From contig NZ_JACHMZ010000001.1 of NCBI RefSeq assembly GCF_014205165.1, forward strand, positions 6,120,501 through 6,184,500: a stretch of 64,000 bases of DNA, written 5' to 3'. The notes below the pieces were generated by a model. That model had not been told where the DNA came from and ran no database searches. It saw only the letters and a program-made list of their open reading frames with translations. Source of the DNA: Micromonospora carbonacea (lineage in GTDB: Bacteria; Actinomycetota; Actinomycetes; Mycobacteriales; Micromonosporaceae). This document shows, in pieces, positions 7,904 through 16,358 of this stretch. A program made the position numbers and the translations under genes. Each line of letters opens with the position of its first letter. Position 1 is the stretch's first letter.

Positions 7904-8311
7904 ATGCGCAGCGCCCAGCAGATCCTCGCCGACTCCGCCGTGATCGCCGTCGTGGGCGCGTCCCGCGACCCCGGCAAGGCCGCGCACCGGGTGCCGGCGC
8001 AGATGCAGCGGTACGGCTGGCGGATCATCCCGGTCAACCCGACGGTCGACGAACTGTTCGGCGAGCGGGCCTACGCGTCGCTGGCTGACATCCCGCACCC
8101 GGTGGACCTGGTGGACGTGTTCCGGCCGGCGCGGGACGCCGTCGGGGTGGTGCGCGAGGCGGTGGCGATCGGCGCGCCCGCGGTGTGGTTGCAGCTCGGG
8201 ATCGTCTCGCCCGAGGCGCGGCGGATCGCCGAGGAGGCCGGCGTCGACTACGTCGAGGACCGCTGCCTGATCATCGAGCGGGCCGCCGGGGACCTGACCC
8301 GCCTCGGCTGA
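7904..8311 (+). CDS. CoA-binding domain protein (YccU type)
   Basis: 135 residues, a single Rossmann-fold CoA-binding domain. The nucleotide loop is AVVGASRDPGKAAHRVP (residues 15-31). PVNPTVDELFGERAYASLADIP and WLQLGIVSPEA follow, typical of the YccU/PF13380 family. Such proteins bind CoA or related cofactors in the cytoplasm; a catalytic role is not known. The gene begins 26 nt after the radical-SAM stop and may be co-transcribed with it. Length matches the family. Confidence 0.85.
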   Translation: MRSAQQILADSAVIAVVGASRDPGKAAHRVPAQMQRYGWRIIPVNPTVDELFGERAYASLADIPHPVDLVDVFRPARDAVGVVREAVAIGAPAVWLQLGIVSPEARRIAEEAGVDYVEDRCLIIERAAGDLTRLG

Positions 8312-8395
8312 CGGCCACCCGCCGGCGCGCTCCCTGCCGCCCCGCCGGCGCGCCGCCTGCCGGCGGGTTTGCAGGGGGCCCTTCCTATGCAGAAT

Positions 8396-8423
8396 GCGTT
8401 AACAGGGGGCCCTTCCTTGCACC
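8396..8423. repeat. 28-bp interspersed repeat, copy A
   Basis: The sequence beginning GCGTTAACAGGGGGCCCTTC and ending CTTGCACC is identical to 16359-16386. Both copies end within 2 nt of the stop codon of a minus-strand gene. A shorter variant with the GCAGGGGGCCCTTCCT core lies just before it at 8370-8385. The symmetrical GGGGGCCC core can form a small hairpin. Confidence 0.75.
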
Positions 8424-8424
8424 G

Positions 8425-9621
8425 TCAGAGGCGGTAGTCGCGCAGCAGGCCGCGGGAGATGATGGTCTTCTGGATCTCCGAGGTGCCCTCGCCGATGAGC
8501 AGGAACGGGGCCTCCCGCATCAGCCGCTCGATCTCGTACTCCTTCGAGTAGCCGTAGCCGCCGTGGATGCGGAACGCCTCCTGGACGACCTCGGCGCAGT
8601 ATTCGGAGGCCAGCAGCTTGGCCATGCCGGCCTCGACGTCGTTGCGCTGGCCGGCGTCCTTGAGCCGGGCGGCGTTGACCATGAGGGCGTGCGCGGCCTC
8701 GATCTTCGTGCCCATCTCGGCGAGCTTGAACGCGATCGCCTGGTGCTGCGCGAGCGGCTGGCCGAACGTCCGGCGCTGCTGGGCGTACGCGACCGCCAGC
8801 TCGAAGGCACGGATGGAGATGCCGCAGGCGCGGGCGGCCACGTTGACCCGGCCGACCTCGATGCCGTCCATCATCTGGTAGAAGCCCCGGCCGACCCGAT
8901 CCTCCCCGCCGAGCACGGCGGAGGCGGGGACGGTGACGCCGTCGAGGATCATCTCGGTGGTCTCGACGCCCTTGTAGCCCATTTTGTCGATCTTGCCGGG
9001 GATGGTGAGGCCGGGCGCGGTCTCGCCGAAGCCGGGCTCCTTCTCCAGCAGGAAGGTGCTCATGTTGCCGTAGACCGAGTCGGCCCCGGCGTCGGTCCTG
9101 ACCAGGGTGGCCACCACCGAGGAGTACGCCCCGTTGGTCAGCCACATCTTCTGGCCGTCGAGGACGTAGGTGTCGCCGTCGCGGACCGCCTTCGACCTGA
9201 TCGCCGAGACGTCCGAGCCGCACTCGGGCTCCGACATCGAGAACGCCCCACGCACCTCCCCGGTGGCCATCCTCGGCAGCAGCCGGGCCCGCTGCTCGGC
9301 GGAGCCGTGCTGCGAGATCAGGTACGCCACGATGAAGTGGGTGTTGACGATGCCGGAGATCGACATCCAGCCCCGGGACAGCTCCTCGACCACCAGGGCG
9401 TACGTCAGCAGGGACTCGCCGAGCCCGCCGTGTTCCTCGGCGATGGTGAGGCCGAACAGCCCCAGCTCGCGCATCCCGTCGAGGATGTCCGTGGGGTACT
9501 CGTCGGCGTGCTCCAGCCGCTGGGCGTGCGGGATGATCTCCTTGTCGACGAACTCCCGGACGGTCTCCAGGATCGACCGCTGCACGTCGGTCAGGCCGGG
9601 CGTCTGGGCGAGTCTGGCCAT
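8425..9621 (-). CDS. acyl-CoA dehydrogenase
   Basis: 398 residues from ATG 9621, with GGAGG 5 nt upstream. The order is typical: N-terminal helices, the FAD loop (FSMSEPECGSDVSAIRSKAV and MWLTNG), then the C-terminal helical domain with RIHGGYGYSKEYEIERLMREA and the terminal GEGTSEIQK. The catalytic Glu position of short-chain enzymes is consistent with REAPFLLIGEGTSE. Substrate cannot be read. The MaoC and malyl-CoA-lyase type genes nearby raise methylsuccinyl-CoA dehydrogenase or branched-chain acyl-CoA roles. A near-palindrome 67 nt upstream recurs upstream of the lyase gene. Confidence 0.9.
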   Translation of the reverse strand: MARLAQTPGLTDVQRSILETVREFVDKEIIPHAQRLEHADEYPTDILDGMRELGLFGLTIAEEHGGLGESLLTYALVVEELSRGWMSISGIVNTHFIVAYLISQHGSAEQRARLLPRMATGEVRGAFSMSEPECGSDVSAIRSKAVRDGDTYVLDGQKMWLTNGAYSSVVATLVRTDAGADSVYGNMSTFLLEKEPGFGETAPGLTIPGKIDKMGYKGVETTEMILDGVTVPASAVLGGEDRVGRGFYQMMDGIEVGRVNVAARACGISIRAFELAVAYAQQRRTFGQPLAQHQAIAFKLAEMGTKIEAAHALMVNAARLKDAGQRNDVEAGMAKLLASEYCAEVVQEAFRIHGGYGYSKEYEIERLMREAPFLLIGEGTSEIQKTIISRGLLRDYRL

Positions 9622-9687
9622 CTCAGCCTCCGGGGGAATCGGCACGTCGCTCGTCGACACGTCACCCACGAGTGCACTACTCGCGGG

Positions 9688-9705
9688 TAACTGAACGTTC
9701 GGTAA
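9688..9705. promoter_or_regulatory. candidate operator of the acyl-CoA dehydrogenase gene
   Basis: TAACTGAACGTTCGGTAA is an 18-nt near-palindrome around GAACGTTC, TetR-operator-like in size. It lies 67 nt before the start codon of the acyl-CoA dehydrogenase gene. The sequence at 12913-12930 matches it at 14 of 18 positions in the same orientation relative to its gene. Confidence 0.5.
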
Positions 9706-9827
9706 GTATCGGCCCGCCGGGCCGGCGGGGCCAAGGCGGCCGGTCCACCCAACCGCTGTGAAAAGGTTCACCGCTGCGGGTAGCGTCCGCAATAGGCCAG
9801 GTCACGACGGGTAGCGGAAGGTGCCGG

Positions 9828-10262
9828 ATGAGTTATCCACCGCGCGAGCCGGACGAACCGCCATCCCCGTACGAGCCCCCGCCGCCGCCAGGCCAGCACG
9901 AACCGCCGTCGCCGTACGAGCCACCGCCGCCCGCCCAGTACGGGGCCCCGCCCCCGGGCTACGGGCAGTACGGCCCGCCGCCGGGGCAGGGCCAGTATCC
10001 GCCGCCTGCCGGCCAGGGGCGGGGCACCAACGTCCTCGCCGTGCTGTCGCTGGTCTTCGCGTTCGTCTTCGCCCCCGCCGGCATCGTGCTCGGCCACCTG
10101 GCCAAGCGGCAGATCCGGCGCACCGGCGAGGACGGCGACCAGCTCGCCACCTGGGGCCTGATCCTCAGCTACGTCTTCACCGTCATCGGCCTGATCGCCT
10201 GCTGCGGCTGGCTCGGGCTGGTCTTCTGGGGCGGCTCCACGGACGGCAGCTCCTACAACTGA
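9828..10262 (+). CDS. DUF4190 membrane protein with proline-rich N-terminus
   Basis: 144 residues. The first ~65 are a Pro/Tyr/Gly-rich cytoplasmic tail with PPSPYEPPPPP repeats. Two membrane helices follow (NVLAVLSLVFAFVFAPAGIVLG and LILSYVFTVIGLIACCG) around the conserved GHLAKRQIRRTGEDGDQLA loop of DUF4190. Function is unknown. A second DUF4190 gene lies at 11307-11834, separated by an SDR gene on the opposite strand. The two are related paralogues by their IRxTGExGxxxA loop. Confidence 0.85.
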   Translation: MSYPPREPDEPPSPYEPPPPPGQHEPPSPYEPPPPAQYGAPPPGYGQYGPPPGQGQYPPPAGQGRGTNVLAVLSLVFAFVFAPAGIVLGHLAKRQIRRTGEDGDQLATWGLILSYVFTVIGLIACCGWLGLVFWGGSTDGSSYN

Positions 10263-10283
10263 TCCGGCCGGGCCCCGGGGCGG

Positions 10284-11039
10284 TCAGCGGAACTGCGCCT
10301 CCCGGACGCTGTTGCCGCCGTCGACCACCAGCATCTGCCCCGTGATGTACGACGCGGCCGGCGAGCAGAGGAAGGCGATCGCGGCGGCCACCTCGTCCGG
10401 AATGCCGGGGCGACCCACCGGCGTGCCGAGGCCCTGCCGGATCTCCGCCACGGTGGAGGCGGCGGTGTGGATGGTGCCCGGGGCCACCGAGTTCACCGTC
10501 ACCCCGTCGGCGATCATCTCCATCGCCAGCGCCCGGGTCAGCCCCACCACGCCCGCCTTCGCCGCCGCGTACGCCGCCTCGGTGGGCAGGGCGTTCACCG
10601 GACCGGCCGTGGCCGCGAGGTTGACGATCCGGCCCCAGCCGCGCTCGGCCATCCCACCGATGAACGCCCGGCTGCACAGGAACGCCGTGGTCAGGTTCCG
10701 GTCGATCTCGCCGCGCCACTCGTCGTAGCTGAGCTGGGCCACCGGGCGCAGCACCTCTGGGCTGGCCCGGCTCGCCAGGCCGGCGTTGTTCACCAGCACC
10801 TCGACGTCGCCGAGCTGCTCGGCCACCGCGTCGGCGAGCGCGCCGACCTCCGACTCGTCGGTGAGATCCGCGACGAAACCCGTCACCCCCAGCTCGCCGG
10901 CCCGCTCGTGGATGCGCCGGGTGGTGGAGACGATGGCCACCCGGGCCCCCAGGTCCGCCAGCCGGCGGGCGGTGGCGTACCCGATGCCGTCGGCGCTGCC
11001 CGCGCCCGTGACCAGGGCGACCCGGCCGTCGAGCCGCAT
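10284..11039 (-). CDS. short-chain dehydrogenase/reductase lacking the usual catalytic Ser
   Basis: 251 residues from ATG 11039. It has the NAD(P) loop [10 protein letters not shown] (near residues 11-20), the NNAG motif and the YAAAK catalytic pair. The expected Ser of the tetrad is replaced by Ala: the strand reads VNLAATAG where most members have S at the second A. The C-terminus has the family [11 protein letters not shown]. SDRs reduce or oxidise alcohols and ketones; substrate is unknown. A longer start at 11189 would add a 50-residue disordered leader with poorer composition. It converges on the DUF4190 gene. Confidence 0.8.
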   Translation of the reverse strand: MRLDGRVALVTGAGSADGIGYATARRLADLGARVAIVSTTRRIHERAGELGVTGFVADLTDESEVGALADAVAEQLGDVEVLVNNAGLASRASPEVLRPVAQLSYDEWRGEIDRNLTTAFLCSRAFIGGMAERGWGRIVNLAATAGPVNALPTEAAYAAAKAGVVGLTRALAMEMIADGVTVNSVAPGTIHTAASTVAEIRQGLGTPVGRPGIPDEVAAAIAFLCSPAASYITGQMLVVDGGNSVREAQFR

Positions 11040-11306
11040 GGTGACCGGCTCCGGCAGCGCCACCGGGGCGTCCTCGTCGGCCGGGCCGGCCCCGGCGGTG
11101 GGGCGGCTGCGCCGGGGCATCCCCGGGCGGCTCACGTCCCGTCGAGATCGGCTGCCGGAGCGGTCCGCGCCGCGCGCGTCGATTGCCATGCCGCGATCCT
11201 GCCTGTTCGCCCTGCTCCGGGCAACGCGGCACCCGGTGACGTGCCGCGTTTTGGGTCGCCCTGGCTACCCTGACCGCGCACCCTCGACGAGACGCGGAGA
11301 GAGCCC

Positions 11307-11834
11307 ATGACATACCCCCCACCGGCCGACAGCCCGAGCGACCCCTGGTCCCAGCCGGCCACGCCGCCGGTCGACCCGACGCTGCCGGCGAGCGGGCCGC
11401 CGGCCGGCGGCGACCCGAACGCGCCGGTCGACCCGTACGCGGGGATGAAGATGGAGCAGGCCGCGCCGGTCGCCGACCCCTACGCCGTGCCCGGCTACGC
11501 CCCGGCCGGTCACCCGGCCCCGGGCTACCCGGGATACGGGTACGCGCCGCCGCCGAGGACCAACGGGATGGCGATCGCGGCGCTGGTGCTCTCCCTCGTC
11601 GGCATCGGCTCCTGCATCACCGCGCCGATCGGCGCGATCCTCGGGCACGTGGCCCGCAAGCAGATCCGCGAGACGGGCGAGGGCGGCGAGGGGATGGCGA
11701 AGGCGGCCATCATCGTCGGCTGGATCCTCACCGGCCTGATGGTGCTGGCGATCCTCGGCTACGTGGCGCTGATCATCATCGCCATCAGCACGGGCAGCTC
11801 CAGCAGCGACCGCGGAACCGGCTACGGCTACTGA
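11307..11834 (+). CDS. DUF4190 membrane protein
   Basis: 175 residues. The N-terminal ~85 residues are Pro/Gly/Tyr-rich (GYPGYGYAPPP). Two membrane helices (AIAALVLSLVGIGSCITAPIGAILG and AAIIVGWILTGLMVLAILGYVALIII) flank the conserved GHVARKQIRETGEGGEGMA loop. It ends in a short polar tail (SSSSDRGTGYGY). The start ATG has GGAGAGAGCCC upstream. It is a second copy of the family at 9828-10262; function is unknown. A hairpin terminator follows. Confidence 0.85.
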   Translation: MTYPPPADSPSDPWSQPATPPVDPTLPASGPPAGGDPNAPVDPYAGMKMEQAAPVADPYAVPGYAPAGHPAPGYPGYGYAPPPRTNGMAIAALVLSLVGIGSCITAPIGAILGHVARKQIRETGEGGEGMAKAAIIVGWILTGLMVLAILGYVALIIIAISTGSSSSDRGTGYGY

Positions 11835-11840
11835 CGGCCC

Positions 11841-11866
11841 GGTGCCGCCCCACCCGGGGCGGCACC
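11841..11866. terminator. bidirectional hairpin between convergent genes
   Basis: A perfect 11-bp stem (GGTGCCGCCCC with its complement, loop ACCC) lies between the stop codons of the DUF4190 gene and the HpcH/HpaI gene. It could end both transcripts. Confidence 0.7.
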
Positions 11867-11901
11867 GCCGCCCGCCGGCTCGCAGCTCACGGGGCGTCGG
11901 C

Positions 11902-12858
11902 TCACCCGGTGGGCGGCGTGAAGCGCGACGTGCGGGTCAGGCCGGCCGCCCGGCCCTTGGCGGCGACCACCAGGGCCATCTTGCGGGACGCCTCGTCGAT
12001 CATCTCGTCGCCGAGCATCACCGCGCCGAGCCGGCCGCCGGCCTCCGAGGTGTAGTGCTCGTAGGCGTCGAGGATCAACTCGGCGTGGTCGTAGTCGGCC
12101 TGGGCCGGCGAGTAGACCTCGTTGGCGGCGTCGATCTGGCCGGGGTGCAGCACCCACTTGCCGTCGAAGCCCAGCGCGGCCGAGCGCTTCGCCACCTCGC
12201 GGAACGCGTCCGTGTCCCGGATCTGGAGGAACGGGCCGTCGATGGCCTGGAGGTCGTGCATCCGGGCGGCCATCAGGATGCGCATCAGGATGTAGTGGTA
12301 GGGGTCGCCCGGGTAGTCCGGCAGAAGCCCGCCGACCACCAGCGACCTCATGTTGATCGAGGCCATGAAGTCGGCCGGGCCGAAGATGATCGTCTCGACG
12401 CGGGGCGAGGCCGCGGCGATGGCGTCGACGTTGACCAGCCCGGCCGCGTTCTCGATCTGCGCCTCGATGCCGATCCGGCCGACCGGCAGGCCGAGGGTCT
12501 TCTCCAACTGGGTGAGCGTCAGGTCCAGCCACTGCACCTGGGCGGCGTCCTGCACCTTGGGCAGCATGACGCAGTCGAGGTGCGCGCCGGCCCCCTCCAC
12601 GACGTCGATCACGTCCCGGTACGTCCACGGGGTCGTGAGGTCGTTGACCCGGACCACCCGGGTCTTGCCGGCCCAGTCGCCCTCGTTGAGGGCCGCCACG
12701 ACGTTCTTGCGCGCGTCCGGCTTGGCGAGCGGGGCGACGGCGTCCTCCAGGTCGAGGAAGACCTGGTCGGCGGGGAGGCCCTGGGCCTTGCCGAGCATCT
12801 TGACGCTGGAGCCCGGCACGGCGAGGCAGGACCGGCGGGGACGACCGGCGACGGTCAT
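11902..12858 (-). CDS. HpcH/HpaI-family CoA-ester lyase (CitE/malyl-CoA lyase type)
   Basis: 318 residues from ATG 12858 behind AAGGAGG. The TIM-barrel family landmarks are all present: FLDLEDAVAP (metal-site Glu and Asp), VRVN, VMLPKVQ, EAQIENAAGL (Glu of the site), FGPADFMAS, and GKWVLHPGQIDAAN. The GDPYHYILMRI segment and length closely resemble L-malyl-CoA/beta-methylmalyl-CoA lyase (Mcl). The reaction would be cleavage of a 3-hydroxyacyl-CoA diester to an acyl-CoA and glyoxylate, with Mg2+. With the MaoC and acyl-CoA dehydrogenase genes this suggests part of the ethylmalonyl-CoA route, by inference. The upstream 18-nt motif is shared with the dehydrogenase gene. Confidence 0.88.
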   Translation of the reverse strand: MTVAGRPRRSCLAVPGSSVKMLGKAQGLPADQVFLDLEDAVAPLAKPDARKNVVAALNEGDWAGKTRVVRVNDLTTPWTYRDVIDVVEGAGAHLDCVMLPKVQDAAQVQWLDLTLTQLEKTLGLPVGRIGIEAQIENAAGLVNVDAIAAASPRVETIIFGPADFMASINMRSLVVGGLLPDYPGDPYHYILMRILMAARMHDLQAIDGPFLQIRDTDAFREVAKRSAALGFDGKWVLHPGQIDAANEVYSPAQADYDHAELILDAYEHYTSEAGGRLGAVMLGDEMIDEASRKMALVVAAKGRAAGLTRTSRFTPPTG

Positions 12859-12912
12859 GGGGCCTCCTTACGGCGCGGCGGGCAGGCCGACGCCACCTGT
12901 TCGGCGACCGGA

Positions 12913-12930
12913 TGACTGAACGATCGCAAA
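12913..12930. promoter_or_regulatory. candidate operator of the CoA-lyase gene
   Basis: TGACTGAACGATCGCAAA lies 55 nt before the lyase start codon and 32 nt before the divergent SDR gene at 12962. It matches the acyl-CoA dehydrogenase upstream element at 14 of 18 positions. Confidence 0.45.
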
Positions 12931-12961
12931 GGTGCTTGTGACGCCACGGTAACCTCGTGCC

Positions 12962-13807
12962 GTGACTGGGGTGAACGGGCCTGTGGAGGATCTCACGGGG
13001 CGGCGGACCGTGGTGGTGACGGGCGCCAGCTCCGGCATCGGCCTGGCCGCCGCGGTGGAGCTGGCCCGCCGGGGCGACCGGGTGGCGCTGGTCGGGCGGG
13101 ACCCGGCCCGGCTCCAGGCCGCGGGCGAGCGGGTGCGGGAGGCCAGCGGCGAGCGGCCCGAGCTGTTCCGGGCCGACTACGCGGTCCTCGACGACGTGCG
13201 GGGGCTCGCCGAGCGGCTGCGCGCCGCGTACGACCGGATCGACGTGCTGGCCAACAACGCCGGCGCGATCGTGCTGCGCCCGGTGACCACCGTCGACGGT
13301 TTCGAGCTGTCCATGCAGGCCAACCACCTCGCGCCGTTCCTGCTCAGCACCCTGCTGCGGGACCGGGTCGGCCGGCTGGTGGTGACCGCCTCCGGCGCGC
13401 ACCGCAGCGGCGTCCTCGACCCCGACGACCTCAACGGCAGCCTGCGCGGCTACCGGTCGATGCGCGCGTACGGCACCAGCAAGCAGGCGAACATCCTGTT
13501 CACCGGCGAGGCGGCCCGGCGCTGGCCGGACATCCCGGCGTACTGCTTCCACCCGGGCGTGGTGCGGACCCGGTTCGGCGCGGACAGCCGGCTGGTCGCC
13601 CTCGGCATGCGGATCATGCCGTTCCGCAGCCCGGAGAAGGGCGCGGAGACCCTGGTCTGGCTGGCCAACCAGGATCCGGCCCGGCTGGTCGACGGCGGCT
13701 ACTACGCCGACCGCCGGCCCCGCCGACCGCTGGGCAAGGCCACCGACCCGCAGCTCGCCGCCCGGCTCTGGGTGGCCAGCGCGAAGGCGGTCGGCGTCGA
13801 GCCGTGA
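12962..13807 (+). CDS. short-chain dehydrogenase/reductase (retinol dehydrogenase-like)
   Basis: 281 residues from GTG 12962. The cofactor loop is TGASSGIGLAAA (residues 20-31), NNAG is present, and the catalytic pair is YGTSK with a preceding VTASGAHRSG strand that carries the Ser. The C-terminus has the CFHPGVVRTRF element of the WW-oxidoreductase/retinol dehydrogenase-like group. Substrate is unknown; members act on lipophilic ketones or alcohols with NADP(H). It is divergent from the CoA-lyase gene and shares its 103-nt promoter region. Confidence 0.85.
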   Translation: MTGVNGPVEDLTGRRTVVVTGASSGIGLAAAVELARRGDRVALVGRDPARLQAAGERVREASGERPELFRADYAVLDDVRGLAERLRAAYDRIDVLANNAGAIVLRPVTTVDGFELSMQANHLAPFLLSTLLRDRVGRLVVTASGAHRSGVLDPDDLNGSLRGYRSMRAYGTSKQANILFTGEAARRWPDIPAYCFHPGVVRTRFGADSRLVALGMRIMPFRSPEKGAETLVWLANQDPARLVDGGYYADRRPRRPLGKATDPQLAARLWVASAKAVGVEP

Positions 13808-13849
13808 CGGCTCACCCCGGCGAGTTCGGGGCGTGCGGGGAGGGACGCG

Positions 13850-14902
13850 TCACGCCGATCGGTCGGGTGCGGACCCGGGCAGCGGGCCGGGGCCGGCCGA
13901 CAGCGGCGCGGCGTCGGCCGGCAGCGGGACGGGAACGGCGCGGCGGCCGGCGCGGGCCCCGCCGAGCACCACCACCGTGACGCCGGCCAGGATCAGCGCG
14001 AGCCCCGGCAGCGCGCCGACCCGGGGCAACTGGCCGAGCCAGGCCCAGGCGAGCAGGGCCGCCCCGGGTGCCTCCAGCAGGATCAGCAGGCTGACCGTGG
14101 TCGCGGAGACCCGCCGCAGCGCGTAGTTGAACATCGAGTGGCCGAGCAGCTGGGCCCCGGCCACCAAGCCGAGGATCGCCAGCCAGGTGCCGGTGTCGTA
14201 GCCGCCCAGCGGCACGCCGCCGACCAGGCAGACGACCAGCAGGATCAGCGCGCACACCCCGTAGCAGATGGTGGTGTAGGTGGTGGTGGTGACGGTGGCC
14301 CGGGCCCGTTCCCCGAGGGCGGTGTAGATCGCCGCGAACAGGCCGCCGGCCACCGCGAGCAGGTCACCGGCGAAGGCCCGGCCGGAGACGGCGAAGTCGG
14401 CCCCGGAGGCGAGCACCGCGCCGCCGACCGCCACCGCGATGCCGACCCAGACGGCCGGCGGCAGCCGGCGGCCCTGGCCCCGGGCGATCAGCCCCTGCCA
14501 GACCGGCTGGGTGGCGACCAGGGCGACGGCGGCGGCGACCGAGGTGAGCTGGACGCTCGGCATCCAGGTGGCGAAGTGGGCGGCCAGCGCCACCCCCGAC
14601 AGCACGCACCACCAGCCCTCGCGCCGGCCGACGCCCGCCGGTGCGTGCCCGTCCGCCGGCCCGTCGCCGCCGCCCGCCGACCGCGTCAACGCCCGGAACT
14701 CCGCCCGCCGCCGGGCCAGCGCGAACGGGCCCAGCACGCCGACCGCGAGCAGGTTGCGCCAGAAGGCGATCGCCAGGGCGGGCGCGGCGGCGAAGGCGAC
14801 CAGCGGCGCGGACGACGAGACCGCGAGGACGGCCAGGGCGAGGACCCCGCCGGTCAGCGGACCCACCGGGCGGTGATGGTGAGGGACGGGCACGGGAAGC
14901 AA
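13850..14902 (-). CDS. EamA/DMT-superfamily transporter
   Basis: 350 residues with about ten hydrophobic helices in two EamA repeats. The repeat signatures are AFWRNLLAVGVLGPFAL early on, and later LLGHSMFNYALRRVSATTVSLLILLEAPGAALLAWAWLG. The polar segment between helices 2 and 3 (residues 75-95) is a Gly-rich cytoplasmic loop. The C-terminal ~35 residues are a Pro-rich tail. DMT transporters export metabolites such as amino acids or drugs; substrate cannot be deduced. It converges with the SDR gene and is divergent from the HAD gene at 15014. Confidence 0.85.
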   Translation of the reverse strand: MLPVPVPHHHRPVGPLTGGVLALAVLAVSSSAPLVAFAAAPALAIAFWRNLLAVGVLGPFALARRRAEFRALTRSAGGGDGPADGHAPAGVGRREGWWCVLSGVALAAHFATWMPSVQLTSVAAAVALVATQPVWQGLIARGQGRRLPPAVWVGIAVAVGGAVLASGADFAVSGRAFAGDLLAVAGGLFAAIYTALGERARATVTTTTYTTICYGVCALILLVVCLVGGVPLGGYDTGTWLAILGLVAGAQLLGHSMFNYALRRVSATTVSLLILLEAPGAALLAWAWLGQLPRVGALPGLALILAGVTVVVLGGARAGRRAVPVPLPADAAPLSAGPGPLPGSAPDRSA

Positions 14903-15013
14903 TCCTCACACGAGCCTCCGCCGACCATCCGTCACCACAGAACGTCATCGTTCGACTACGATCGTCGCATCCTGCCGGCGGCCCTCCCCCTCGACGCCCG
15001 GAGGCACCTCCCC

Positions 15014-15712
15014 ATGCCCGTCTTTCGCGCGGTGCTGTTCGACTTCTTCGGCACGCTCACCTGCTCCGTGCAACGCGGCACGGCCCACCGGTCCACCGCC
15101 GAGCTGCTCGGCTGCCCGGTCGACGCACTCGTCGACGTGCTCGACCGCAGCTACTACCAGCGGGCCAGCGGGCGGTTCGGCGACGCCGTGGCGACCCTGC
15201 GCTGGGTGTGCGCGCAGGCGGGCGTACACCCGCCGGAGAGCGCGCTGCGCGCGGCCGTCGCCTCCCGGCGGCGGGCGGTCCACGCCGACACCCGGCTGCG
15301 CGCCGACGCGGTGCCCGTGCTGACGGCGCTGCGCGCGGCGGGCGTACGCACCGGCCTGGTCAGCGACTGCACCCACGAGCTGCCGGAGTTCCTGCCGCAG
15401 CTGGCCGTGGCCCCGCTGCTCGACGTGCGGGTCTTCTCGGTGCAGCTCGGGCGCTGCAAGCCCGACCCGGCGCTCTACCTGTCGGCGTGCGGCCCGCTCG
15501 GGCTCGCCCCGGGCGACTGCCTGTACGTCGGCGACGGCGGCAGCCAGGAGCTCACCGGCGCGCGGCGGGCGGGCATGACGGCGGTGCGGCTGGCCGCCCC
15601 GGACCTCGCCGGGCACATGGTGTTCAACGCCGAGCCGGCCTGGGACGGGCCGGAGCTGGGCTCGTTGAGCGACGTCCTCGACCTGGTGGGCCCGGTCGCC
15701 CTACCGGCCTGA
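15014..15712 (+). CDS. HAD-superfamily hydrolase
   Basis: 232 residues from ATG 15014, with GGAGG upstream. Motif I is FDFFGTLT (the usual second Asp is replaced by Phe: DxFGTL as in many subfamily IA members). Motif II is LVSDCTH, motif III is CKPDPALY, and motif IV is YVGDGGSQELTGA. The cap lies between motifs I and II. HAD phosphatases of this type hydrolyse small phosphate esters in the cytoplasm; substrate is unknown. It stands alone between the EamA gene and a minus-strand hypothetical gene. Confidence 0.82.
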   Translation: MPVFRAVLFDFFGTLTCSVQRGTAHRSTAELLGCPVDALVDVLDRSYYQRASGRFGDAVATLRWVCAQAGVHPPESALRAAVASRRRAVHADTRLRADAVPVLTALRAAGVRTGLVSDCTHELPEFLPQLAVAPLLDVRVFSVQLGRCKPDPALYLSACGPLGLAPGDCLYVGDGGSQELTGARRAGMTAVRLAAPDLAGHMVFNAEPAWDGPELGSLSDVLDLVGPVALPA

Positions 15713-15747
15713 CCCGACGCCCGGCCCGCGCACGGCGGGGGGTCGGG

Positions 15748-16263
15748 TCAGCGACGGCGGACGCGGTGCAGCCGGAACGGTCGACGGGTGACCCGGACCA
15801 CCGGGGCCGCCCGGGGCGGCTCGGCCAGCGAGGCGTCCGGCAGCCGGTCGCCGGCGGCCGGTTCGCCGGCCGGGGTGAGCCGGACCAGGGCGCAGCCGTC
15901 GGTGGCCCACCGCTGCGCCAGGTCGGCCGCGGCCCCGGGGGCGTTGAGCCGCTTGGCGGCGACCGTCGGGGCGACGGTCGCCCACTCCTCGGTGCCCGGG
16001 GCCAGCCGGGTCACCCGGGCCGGCCAGGTGACGATCCGGCCGCCGTGGTCGCCGCGCAGCGTCACCTGCGCCTCGGCCGCCTCCGCGAGCCCGGGCGCGG
16101 CCTGCTCGCCGGGGCCGCTCACGACCAGGAGCGACCCTGGCGACGGTACGCACCACAGGGCCCGCGCCGGCCCGCCCGCGACGCCCACCCAGGCGACGGC
16201 GGCCTTCTTCACTGCCTCGTCGACCAGGGGCGTGCCGAACCGCCCGTCCACCTCGTCAGTCAC
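15748..16263 (-). CDS. hypothetical protein, 171 aa
   Basis: The GTG at 16263 is preferred because GGGAGGA lies 6 nt upstream; an ATG 18 nt further out lacks a ribosome site. I do not recognise a named family. The product is soluble. It has alternating beta-like segments (ALWCVPSPGSLLVVSGPGEQ, AQVTLRGDHGGRIVTWPARV) reminiscent of a split-barrel fold, and a basic C-terminus (FRLHRVRRR). No catalytic motif is visible. It is probably monocistronic; a 28-bp repeat and PhzF gene lie upstream. Confidence 0.6.
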   Translation of the reverse strand: MTDEVDGRFGTPLVDEAVKKAAVAWVGVAGGPARALWCVPSPGSLLVVSGPGEQAAPGLAEAAEAQVTLRGDHGGRIVTWPARVTRLAPGTEEWATVAPTVAAKRLNAPGAAADLAQRWATDGCALVRLTPAGEPAAGDRLPDASLAEPPRAAPVVRVTRRPFRLHRVRRR

Positions 16264-16358
16264 CCCGGCATCCTCCCGCATGCCCGCCGGCCCGCGCGAG
16301 CGTACGGCGGAAGCCTGCCGCCCGTGGCCGGTGAGAGGGGTTCCCTTCTCTACCGTGG

